Shown here in pieces: positions 34,551 through 41,848 of a stretch of DNA of 64,000 nt. Made by a program: the position numbers and the translations under genes. The DNA is from CALODL01 sp942492115 (lineage in GTDB: Bacteria > Planctomycetota > Phycisphaerae > UBA1845 > CAIVHJ01). Under the pieces are notes generated by a model. The model was not told the DNA's origin. It was given only the letters and a program-made list of their open reading frames with translations, and did not search any database. The number at the start of each line of letters is the position of its first letter. Position 1 is the first letter of the stretch. The stretch lies in assembly GCA_942492115.1 (NCBI GenBank), contig CALODL010000033.1:499603-563602 (forward strand), read 5' to 3'.

Positions 34551-34919
34551 CACGCCGGGGCAGCGCTGGCCGGGTATTGCGCCTCGAATGGAACGATCAT
34601 GATCCGGGCTCCTTTATTTTGAATTTTGATCGTTAGGCGACTCGGGTGGTTGTCGTTGACACAGCAGGCAGCAAGAAGTCGTGGCTGTCAGCAGTGTGCT
34701 CGCGTGGGACGGAAGCTGGTGATCCCACACGGGTCACCCACGCTGTAACTTGGAATACGTAGGGCTTCTTCACACCCTCGTCTGGGTCCGCCCGGCATGG
34801 CACCGCCGGGCGGATCTCTTTTTTGTGATTTGCTGGAAGATGGTGACGGCACCGTTGTACTGCATGCGCAGACGCCGATTGGCGGCGTCAACGAGGGTTC
34901 GTTTCGCACAGGAGATCAC
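34551..34919 (+). other. Intergenic region between two small exported-protein genes
   Basis: It contains no open frame with support. A TTGACA box occurs near 34656 without a convincing -10. A strong terminator at 34787-34825 lies 237 bases beyond the preceding stop, so the preceding gene has a long 3' untranslated part or a separate small RNA is made here. Confidence 0.45.
34787..34825 (+). terminator. Rho-independent terminator
   Basis: Perfect 9-bp stem TCCGCCCGG/CCGGGCGGA with a 10-base loop, followed by TCTCTTTTTT. It lies 95 bases upstream of the start of the 34920 gene. Confidence 0.85.
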
Positions 34920-35315
34920 ATGATGAAGGCTCAACAACGCACGACCGTATGGGTGGCAGGCATGACGCTCGTTATGTTCACGGGAACACAAGCAACACTG
35001 GCGGTCGACGATAAGTCAGATCTGCGCGTGGAATTGGACAATGCCATGGCCCACCTGCAACAGATTGAGCGATCGATCGACCAGATCAATGACAGTATTG
35101 CGCAGCTTGAATCCCGCATCACCTGGCTGCACCGTGCAATGAAGGTTGCCCAGTCAACACGAGAATATTGGGCGCTCGTCGACGAGATGCGTACGGCTCA
35201 GAGCGAACTTCGAGACCTGCAGCCGAACCTCCGAAGGTACGTGCGTACTCAGGCGCAGGCTGCAAGAGAGGTCAAACGTATTCAGCGCATTCTAGAAGAA
35301 TGTCCGACCTGCTAA
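34920..35315 (+). CDS. Small exported coiled-coil protein
   Basis: 131 aa from the ATG at 34920 (AGGAG five bases upstream; the next codon is also ATG). The N-terminal hydrophobic stretch VWVAGMTLVMFTGTQATLA is a signal peptide. The mature part is two long helices (LDNAMAHLQQIERSIDQIND, MRTAQSELRDLQPNLRRYVR) with a terminal CPTC. Predicted periplasmic. It is the third small helical protein after the sigma factor and shares its layout with the 34155 gene; function unknown. Confidence 0.7.
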   Translation: MMKAQQRTTVWVAGMTLVMFTGTQATLAVDDKSDLRVELDNAMAHLQQIERSIDQINDSIAQLESRITWLHRAMKVAQSTREYWALVDEMRTAQSELRDLQPNLRRYVRTQAQAAREVKRIQRILEECPTC

Positions 35316-35413
35316 GACCCGGGTCCGTGAACACCTGCAGATGCACGCCACAGCTACGACAAGAGCCCAGCCGACCGGCCGGGCTCCTTCTCTTCTTGCC
35401 CCACGCACACCCG

Positions 35414-36487
35414 TCAGGACAACTGCGACCGCTCGACCCCACGCGCGTCAGCGTCTGCCGCAGCCGCGAGCACCTTGCCGCGTGTCGCGATGGCTTCGTG
35501 CAGCTGGGCCACGAGGTCGCGATACACGCCGCCGTGAGGCGTCGAGCGCGGATGACGCCCGCTCATGGCCATGAGCTCGTCGGCCGTCGCTGTGGACACG
35601 GCTGCGAAATCGTCGCAGACCCTGGCAATCGCTGCCAGCACCTGGGCATCCTTGGTGGCAATGCGGTGGGTGAGGTCACGCAAATCACAACCGCGCCCAC
35701 CGGACCATTCTCGCTGTACGAACTCGAACCACGCACGAAACGGCGTCGCCAGCATCTGAGGTGGCTGCTCCCAGTTCATGATGCAATAGCCCTCCGGGAC
35801 CCGTTTCCCGGCATCGCCTTCGACGATGACCAGCTGAAAATCCCGAGCAGGCGAGACCTTGAGTCCGGCCGAGAACGCAATGCTGCGACGACTACCGCAG
35901 GGCAGCGCCATCATGATCCAGTTGAGTACTTCCCGAGCATTGCGCGTATTGCTGACGACAACCCGCCGCCCCTCAATGATCGCGGCCGCAATCACGGCCA
36001 CACGTTGTGCATCGGTCGATGAGGGCACGACGGGAAGAACAGCAGTCGTGCACGGAAGCTGAATCGCATCGATGTTCTTGGGCGGTTTGGGATCGAAACG
36101 TTCACCGATGACCCCGGCCAGGGCATGTTCCACGGCAACGGGAGAGCAGCCGAACAGACTGTACGTCTTTTCGTCGAGAACTGCGACGTGTGTGTACACG
36201 CGTAATCCTCCGCGGCCAGTATGCTCTTTGCCCGCGTGCCCCGACAGACTCACACAGACTCGACCGTCCGGCAACGGATAGACGCTCGTGGCGCGGGCGT
36301 CCTGATCCTTCATGCACATGCTGTCGTGCGATGGTGACCGCCGCGTGATTTCGCGTTTGTGGTCGACATCTACGCCACCGCTGGCAGCGACGACTCGATA
36401 CCCCTCACCCATCGGCGAGCGCACGGACGTGAATACGGCTTGTTCGATCATACGGGACGACTGTCCTACAGCTGACTCAGAATCCAT
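35414..36487 (-). CDS. GAP1-like GTPase-associated protein
   Basis: 357 aa from ATG 36487 (GGAG eight bases upstream, overlapping the GTPase stop by 22 bases); ATG 36451 (MIEQAVFTS) is an alternative. The N-terminal domain MIEQAVFTSVRSPMGEGYRV ... VVAASGGVD ... GGLRVYTHVAVLDEKTYSLF follows the layout I associate with GAP1-N domains: a gly-tyr strand, an AxSxG strand, then a GR-G followed by a T/H-H-A strand. Residues about 150-230 (VVVSNTRNAREVLNWIMMAL, CGSRRSIAFSAGL) form a second alpha/beta part and the C-terminus is helical. Such proteins are encoded beside dedicated GTPases in predicted conflict systems. Last gene of the operon; the family assignment is from recall and needs a profile search. 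Confidence 0.65.
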   Translation of the reverse strand: MDSESAVGQSSRMIEQAVFTSVRSPMGEGYRVVAASGGVDVDHKREITRRSPSHDSMCMKDQDARATSVYPLPDGRVCVSLSGHAGKEHTGRGGLRVYTHVAVLDEKTYSLFGCSPVAVEHALAGVIGERFDPKPPKNIDAIQLPCTTAVLPVVPSSTDAQRVAVIAAAIIEGRRVVVSNTRNAREVLNWIMMALPCGSRRSIAFSAGLKVSPARDFQLVIVEGDAGKRVPEGYCIMNWEQPPQMLATPFRAWFEFVQREWSGGRGCDLRDLTHRIATKDAQVLAAIARVCDDFAAVSTATADELMAMSGRHPRSTPHGGVYRDLVAQLHEAIATRGKVLAAAADADARGVERSQLS

Positions 36488-37347
36488 TCGAACGGCTCCA
36501 TGACACCTCGAAGTGCCGTATGCAACGGCACGGGCCTGACATGATCATCTTCTTCCGAAGTCGCGTACCCCAGCGAACCTACGACACTTGATGGGAAGAA
36601 CTCCACATGCTCGAAACGCGTTTCACACATGTTCCAGAAGCGGTTCAGGTTGGCCTCGACGAATCTGCGGGGGTCTTCAAAGCACCCCGGGAAGTAGTCG
36701 GCCTTCGACAGCACCACCGCAATCGGATGCGGAATCTTGCCTTTTTTGCTCTGGCCGTACATCGCGTCGATGTAGCTGAGCATTTTGAGCGCGAAAAAAT
36801 CGGGTTGCGGCGAGCCGGCCCCAGCCAGTGCTGCGTCGACCAACAGGATCACACCGCCGGACATGCTCAAGAGATTGTGAATGATCTGAAAGGTCGTTGG
36901 CGAGGTCACCTCTGCCGCAATGGCTTCACCGGCCATGTCGGGCATGACCAGATCAACCCAGTCTTCAAGGCCTTTCCGGCGCACCTGATAGTATCCCCAA
37001 CCCCACTCGTTCGATTCCATGGGGGTCTTGGGCGGAAACATGCGATATGCCATGTAGCTGATCACGCGCTGCTGAAGATCGACCGAGTATGCTCCCTTGG
37101 GGATGGCCTCGAAATCATGAGCGCGATGCGACAGCATATCCAGCAAAAAACCCAGGTACACCGTCTTGCCGGCGTTTGAATCCCCCAGGATGCTAACGAT
37201 CTCAGGCTTCCTCTTTTGATCAACCGCTTCGATCGCAAGAGAAATGGGTGCATTGCATTCGTTACATTGTGCGGCGGTCATCGGGTTGATGGCCTCGCAC
37301 ATGATGCACGCAACTTGCCCCGAGGGTTTCTTATAGGTGGTCGACAC
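36466..37347 (-). CDS. Zinc-ribbon GTPase (double-GTPase/TRAFAC-like)
   Basis: 293 aa from a GTG start with AGGAG upstream. Residues 14-33 have CIMCEAINPMTAAQCNEC, a zinc ribbon. The GTPase core has P-loop GDSNAGKT (about 55-62), switch/Walker B LVMPDMAGEAI (DxxG), a hydrophobic strand SGGVILLVDAAL and the base-specificity motif VLSKADYF (NKxD variant SKAD). I assign it to the double-GTPase-like families found in GTPase-associated conflict systems. It overlaps the GAP1-like gene by 22 bases and follows the FGE-like gene by 27 bases, so they are one transcript. Expected role: nucleotide-controlled switch of the operon-encoded complex. Confidence 0.8.
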   Translation of the reverse strand: MSTTYKKPSGQVACIMCEAINPMTAAQCNECNAPISLAIEAVDQKRKPEIVSILGDSNAGKTVYLGFLLDMLSHRAHDFEAIPKGAYSVDLQQRVISYMAYRMFPPKTPMESNEWGWGYYQVRRKGLEDWVDLVMPDMAGEAIAAEVTSPTTFQIIHNLLSMSGGVILLVDAALAGAGSPQPDFFALKMLSYIDAMYGQSKKGKIPHPIAVVLSKADYFPGCFEDPRRFVEANLNRFWNMCETRFEHVEFFPSSVVGSLGYATSEEDDHVRPVPLHTALRGVMEPFEWILSQL

Positions 37348-37374
37348 TGCGGTGGTCTCCTCTACTTCGGCTTG

Positions 37375-38373
37375 CTATTCGCCAACCTCGGCGGTCGGCA
37401 GATCCATGGCGCAACGGAATCCGACGTTGTGCACGCGGGCGAGCGCGCCCAATCCTGAGCGGAACGTTCCCGTTGCTTGCCACGGGAAATAGGTGTCGTA
37501 GGCCCCGCCGCGAATGCACTTCAACAGCGTCTCGCCGACGATGTCGTTACCTTCCTCGTCACGGCATTCCAAATCGTCATCCACCCATTCCCAGGTGTTG
37601 CCGATCAACTGCAGGACGCCATTCGGTGCCGCCCCGTTCTCGCAGGCGTTGACGGGAACAGTGTCGGCAAACCCACTCGACCAGATGTTACAGAAGTCGA
37701 GTTCGAGGGCATCGCCCCACGGGTATCGCCGCGCCGAGTTGTCTGCCGAACGGATCCGCCACGTGGCGGCCATCTGCCATTCAGCCTCTCTCGGCATTCG
37801 ATAGCCTGCCCATCGGCAATAGGCCGCAGCTTCGTGGTATGAAATACCCACGACCGGATGGTCAGCGCGACGATGATCATGGCGTCCGGAGCGCCAGAAG
37901 CACGGCCCCGAATGACCGGTCAAATCCGTAAACCCGATGATGTGGGCCCACACGTCCTCGGGCCACAAGTCGAGCATCTCGTATGCACCGCTGTCGACGA
38001 ACATCTGGAATTCAGCGTTGGTCACGGCACAGCGGGCCAACAAGAATGGATTGGTATCGACATCGTCCTCTTCACACCCGGGGCCGTCATTGATTGACTT
38101 GGGAATCGAGACGAACCCTTCGGGCACGAGGCCGAACTTCAGATCGATGGCGCCCAGCGCTTCCTGGAACACGGCGTTGTAGCTCGGTTGCTTGCGAAAC
38201 GACGGGTTGTCCACAATGTGACCGTAGCGGCCGTAGAACGCGGCACAGGCCAGGTCACCCTCGGGCGGTGGTATCCGCGGAGCCGCTTCAAATACGACAG
38301 CAGGGGCGGCCGCAGCCGGTGGTTCTGGTGCGGGTTCAGCGCGCTTTTTGCGTGAAAATAACTTCAAGGCCAT
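37375..38373 (-). CDS. Formylglycine-generating enzyme-like (FGE-sulfatase domain) protein
   Basis: 332 aa from ATG 38373 (GGAG seven bases upstream). The N-terminal 40 residues are basic then Ala/Pro-rich, a linker. The domain shows the SUMF1/FGE order: NPFLLARCAVTNAEFQMFVD, HPVVGISYHEAAAYCRWAGY, RMPREAEWQMAATW, RYPWGDALELDFCN, GNTWEWVDDDLECRDEEGND, CIRGGAYDT and NVGFRCAMDL. True FGEs oxidise a Cys in sulfatases and need a conserved Cys pair near the C-terminus; here the GFRC Cys is present but the pair is not evident, and no sulfatase is encoded nearby. It may be a ligand-binding FGE-fold module, as seen in diversity-generating and conflict systems. Confidence 0.85.
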   Translation of the reverse strand: MALKLFSRKKRAEPAPEPPAAAAPAVVFEAAPRIPPPEGDLACAAFYGRYGHIVDNPSFRKQPSYNAVFQEALGAIDLKFGLVPEGFVSIPKSINDGPGCEEDDVDTNPFLLARCAVTNAEFQMFVDSGAYEMLDLWPEDVWAHIIGFTDLTGHSGPCFWRSGRHDHRRADHPVVGISYHEAAAYCRWAGYRMPREAEWQMAATWRIRSADNSARRYPWGDALELDFCNIWSSGFADTVPVNACENGAAPNGVLQLIGNTWEWVDDDLECRDEEGNDIVGETLLKCIRGGAYDTYFPWQATGTFRSGLGALARVHNVGFRCAMDLPTAEVGE

Positions 38374-38425
38374 TGAGTTTCTCCGACTGCCCCGTCCCTC
38401 CGGCAACAGTGTGGTCCGCTATCGA

Positions 38426-39481
38426 TCAACCGGCGCCCACGGCACGGCGCTTTGCATCGCGACACAATTTCTGGAAACGCTCCAGTGACGCACGCGCTTT
38501 CTTGTCTTCGACCTTGGGCAGGTTCGCCTCGGCCTTGCCTGCATCGCCAGTCTTCTGCGCCTCATCGCCCCCGTAGGCCGGCAGCAGATCGTTGCGCTGC
38601 TCACCAAGCTTCTGCAGTTCACCCTGGAGCTGTTTCTCGAGCTCAACAAGGCCACGGCTCGTGACTTCCAGCTGGTTCTTCTTTTGATCCCACTCGGACT
38701 GCATGTTGTCCAACTGAACCTGGCGTTTGTCGAGTTCGCTGGTCCGTTGCTCGAGGGCTGCCGCCATTCCCTGAAGCTCATTCTCGCGGGCCTTGAGCTG
38801 GTTGAGCTGCTCGCTCATGTCCTGATTGCGCTGCGTGAGCGTCTGTTCCATCTGCTCGCGCTGTGTGTCCATCTCATTGCGGGCGGTGACCAGGCCATTG
38901 TGTTGGGCCTCGAGATCTTGACGCTGCTTGTCCAATTGCTGAGTGGCCGCGCTGATTTGTTTGGCCGAATCATCAAGACGCTTCCGCTCCCCTTCGAGCG
39001 CCTGCGTCTGTTTGTCAAGCTCCTGGCGCGACGCTTCGAGCTGAGCACTGAGCTGTTTGAGTTCTTTCTCTCGGGCTTGGAGATCCGAATCTCGGACCCC
39101 GGTTTGCTCAGCCATCGTTTCGAAATCGCTGACGCGCTTCTGGAAGTCGGCACTGCGGCTCTCATGTTCTTGACGCATGGACTCGAGACGCTGAATCTCT
39201 TGTGCGCACGTCTGCTCGCGAGCCGCCACCTCTTTCTCACGCGTTTCGTAAGTCTCACACAGTTCGGTCTCGCGCTGACTGAGCTGCGTACTTTCATTGG
39301 CCAGGCACTGGTGGTACTCGTCCAAAGCATTTCTGCATTCACCAAGCGCTTCGGCCCGGGCCGCCAGCAGCTGGCGGAGTCCGGTCATGGCCGAAATGAC
39401 CTCCTGACCGAGCGACTGGAGCTGATCCACTCCGGCCGGTGCGCCGTTGTCTTTGCCTTCGTTCGTTTTCGCACGACTCAT
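38426..39481 (-). CDS. Long coiled-coil protein
   Basis: 351 aa from ATG 39481, which overlaps the stop of the upstream gene (ATGA) and has GAAGGAG six bases upstream; six more codons upstream are possible. Nearly the whole protein (about 60-300) is a continuous coiled coil rich in Gln, Glu, Arg (QREKELTx-like heptads such as REKEVAAREQTCAQEIQRLE, RNQDMSEQLNQLKARENELQ). The C-terminus is short and globular (KARASLERFQKLCRDAKRRA). No signal or membrane segment, so it is cytoplasmic. It probably provides a structural arm or filament for the GTPase complex encoded downstream. Confidence 0.8.
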   Translation of the reverse strand: MSRAKTNEGKDNGAPAGVDQLQSLGQEVISAMTGLRQLLAARAEALGECRNALDEYHQCLANESTQLSQRETELCETYETREKEVAAREQTCAQEIQRLESMRQEHESRSADFQKRVSDFETMAEQTGVRDSDLQAREKELKQLSAQLEASRQELDKQTQALEGERKRLDDSAKQISAATQQLDKQRQDLEAQHNGLVTARNEMDTQREQMEQTLTQRNQDMSEQLNQLKARENELQGMAAALEQRTSELDKRQVQLDNMQSEWDQKKNQLEVTSRGLVELEKQLQGELQKLGEQRNDLLPAYGGDEAQKTGDAGKAEANLPKVEDKKARASLERFQKLCRDAKRRAVGAG

Positions 39482-40080
39482 TTTCCGCTCCTTCGCCACC
39501 AGCGACGTTGACTCGACTCAGGCTCTTGGGCCTGTTGCGCGATGATTTCATCCCTCAGTTCGCGGACGCTGCGGCTGCTGTCCAGCCGGCGTCTGATCCT
39601 GATTTCCATTCGCAGCTTGGGATCGAGTGATTCGAGGAGTTCACGGTCCTCAGCACTCAACTCCCGCGTGCTACTGCGAACAGGTTCCTCCTGACAAAGC
39701 GTGTCGGCCTCCGCATGCAGCTCAAGCGGAGTTGTGTCGACGCGGACTTCTTCAACCGGCTCAGCGGGCACGTCTTCAGCTACACCAGGCTCATCCCGTG
39801 CTGAATCCTGTTCCGCAGCCAGATCGTCAATGACCTCACAGCATGGCTCCGCGGTTGGCTCTTCGGCAGGCATGGCCGCCTCAACCGCTGGCGGTTCCGC
39901 ATGCACCGTCGATGTCACCTCAGCCACCGCAGCGGCCTCGTTGGTGAACGCGTCATGAACCGCTCCAACGGCGTTGATCCAGGCAGTCATCCTGGAATCA
40001 AGGGTCGTCAGCAGCTCATCGATCGCCCCATCCTCGGCGGGTATCTCGATAGGTTGTGTTGGCATGTGTGGCTTGGACAT
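39478..40080 (-). CDS. Acidic Ala/Glu/Pro-rich protein, first gene of the GTPase operon
   Basis: 200 aa from ATG 40080 (GAGAGGA four bases upstream); a GTG at 40137 is an alternative. Residues about 1-50 (DELLTTLDSRMTAWINAVGA) are helical. The middle 50-140 is a low-complexity acidic linker rich in E, A, P, V. The C-terminal 60 residues (SAEDRELLESLDPKLRMEIR, IRRRLDSSRSVRELRDEI) are helical and basic, ending RRWWRRSGK. The layout suggests a scaffold linking partners. Translationally coupled to the coiled-coil gene. No known family recognised. Confidence 0.65.
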   Translation of the reverse strand: MSKPHMPTQPIEIPAEDGAIDELLTTLDSRMTAWINAVGAVHDAFTNEAAAVAEVTSTVHAEPPAVEAAMPAEEPTAEPCCEVIDDLAAEQDSARDEPGVAEDVPAEPVEEVRVDTTPLELHAEADTLCQEEPVRSSTRELSAEDRELLESLDPKLRMEIRIRRRLDSSRSVRELRDEIIAQQAQEPESSQRRWWRRSGK

Positions 40081-40404
40081 AGATCCTCTCGAGACCTTTG
40101 TCACGGTAGGCGGCTCAGCCGCCGGTTTTATCTTCACCCGAGTACAACGTAGCGCCTTTGACGAACGAGTCTGACGTACGCGGCGTTTTCACTCAACGCA
40201 ACCTCTACGCGGGACGAAGACACAGTCTCAATTCGAGAACGCCTGAACTATACAATCCGCGTGCAGCCACGAACGACGTTTTTGCTTGCGACCGTGTTAT
40301 GGGGCACACACTCGTCCGATATGCGCCATGACAAATTAGTCATTCTCTACTCCTGCATAACCGATCCTTGATGACGTTAGGGGAACCTCCTTGGAACGCC
40401 GCTC
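40081..40404. other. Divergent promoter region
   Basis: It separates the five-gene minus-strand operon from the HD-GYP gene. A perfect GGCGGC/GCCGCC hairpin (40109-40123) lies in the operon leader. On the minus strand TGTATAGT (around 40251) is a possible -10 without a good -35. No gene was seen. Confidence 0.4.
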
Positions 40405-41835
40405 ATGACTTCTTCAACAGCACTCAGAGAATGGTCGGTCGATGACCTGTCCAGCGGTCACACGCTGGTGGGTGATCTGTGTGATGAACATGGCACCGTG
40501 CTCATTCGTAGTGGCGCCACCCTCGACGATGACGCGATCGGAGCGCTGCGTGCGCTCGGGCAGCGGACGTTCTACTCCGCGGACGTTCCCCCTGCTGACC
40601 CACCGCCCGACATCACGACCCCTATCCAGCCCCACCGCGACCCGGTCATAGCTGTTCAGTCGTTGCGTAGCGGAATGCGCCTGGCGCACTCCATCTGCGA
40701 TGAGCGCGGCGTCTTGTTGCTGGCAGCCAACACGATCGTGACGCCCCGCTTTCTGCAGTTGTTACGACGGCGCCACCTGACTCATGTCACCGTCCGGCGC
40801 CATGCCGACCCGGCCGTACCCACGGCGGTCCGTAACTTTGAAACATCGCTCACGCGACGGCTGGACAATCTGGTGTCGGAATTGACCACGCGCGGCGTAC
40901 ACATGGCGACCACACCGTGGAGCCCGCGGGGCGTATTGAGTCACGACGCGCTGCACGAGCATGCGTTGAAGGAGGTGGACTCGTACAACGAGGGTGTGAT
41001 CTGTCTTGAAGACGGCGCCGACGATGTCCTGGCCGGCAAACCTCGAGCGTTGCGTGCCATAACAGACAACCTCACTTCGTTCATGGATTCGATTGCCCTT
41101 GACCTGGACATCATCCCGCACCTGCTGTCGCTGAAAGACATGGGCGACGACTATTTGTTCAACCATTGTCTCAACAGCAGCCTGTTGGCCATGACCATGG
41201 CCACGCACATCGGATTTGACAAGAAAGCAGTGTGGCAGGTCGGCGTTACGGGCCTGCTCAATGACATCGGCATGCTCGAAATCGCCGACGACATTCGCAA
41301 TGCACCGCGCCCGTTGAACACGGGAGAGTTCCTGGAGATGCAACGGCACCCCGTTCACACGGTCACCATACTCGGCAAGAACCGCGGCGTTGATCCCGTC
41401 GTGGCGTTTGCCGCCTATCAAGTGCATGAACGGTGTGATGGCAGCGGTTATCCGCGTGGCCGGCGCCGCGACGAGATCCACCCTTTTGCTCGTATTGTTG
41501 CCGTAGCAGACGCCTACAGTGCCATGACCTCTTCGCGACCATACCGGGATGCATTGCATGCTTACGATGCTGTCGATGCCATGCTCGCCCAGGCGCGTTT
41601 CGGCGGATTCGACACAACCGCCATGCGGGCGCTACTCGATTGCATCAGCCTCTATCCCATCGGTTCGACAGTCCGGTTGAGCAATGGTCAGATGGGCCGC
41701 GTGTACCGCAGCACCCCCGGACTGTATGATCGACCGGTGCTGGCCCTGGTCAACCACGACCGCTCCGACACCGGCCACATGATCGCACTCAACGAACATC
41801 CAGATGTGAAAGTGGTCGGCGTCCTGCGCGAGTAG
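40405..41835 (+). CDS. HD-GYP-type protein with substituted HD motif
   Basis: 476 aa. The N-terminal 150 residues form two similar units (DLSSGHTLVGDLCDEHGTVL and SLRSGMRLAHSICDERGVLL), a duplicated DUF3391/PilZ-like accessory region. The HD-GYP domain starts about 235: FNHCLNSSLLAMTMATHIGF, GVTGLLNDIGMLEI, EMQRHPVHTVTILGKN, VHERCDGSGYPRGRRRDEIH and VADAYSAMTSSRPYRDA. The GYP loop and surrounding His residues are intact, but the HD pair reads Asn-Asp (residue 286) where the family has His-Asp. HD-GYP enzymes hydrolyse cyclic di-GMP; loss of a metal-binding His may leave a c-di-GMP-binding but weakly active protein. No receiver domain is attached. Confidence 0.88.
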   Translation: MTSSTALREWSVDDLSSGHTLVGDLCDEHGTVLIRSGATLDDDAIGALRALGQRTFYSADVPPADPPPDITTPIQPHRDPVIAVQSLRSGMRLAHSICDERGVLLLAANTIVTPRFLQLLRRRHLTHVTVRRHADPAVPTAVRNFETSLTRRLDNLVSELTTRGVHMATTPWSPRGVLSHDALHEHALKEVDSYNEGVICLEDGADDVLAGKPRALRAITDNLTSFMDSIALDLDIIPHLLSLKDMGDDYLFNHCLNSSLLAMTMATHIGFDKKAVWQVGVTGLLNDIGMLEIADDIRNAPRPLNTGEFLEMQRHPVHTVTILGKNRGVDPVVAFAAYQVHERCDGSGYPRGRRRDEIHPFARIVAVADAYSAMTSSRPYRDALHAYDAVDAMLAQARFGGFDTTAMRALLDCISLYPIGSTVRLSNGQMGRVYRSTPGLYDRPVLALVNHDRSDTGHMIALNEHPDVKVVGVLRE

Positions 41836-41848
41836 GCGGGATCGGAAG

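Noticed and set aside
35414..40080. Sulfatase-maturation operon because of the FGE-like gene
   Set aside because: No sulfatase, transporter or carbohydrate gene is in the operon; the partners are a GTPase, a GAP1-like protein and coiled coils.
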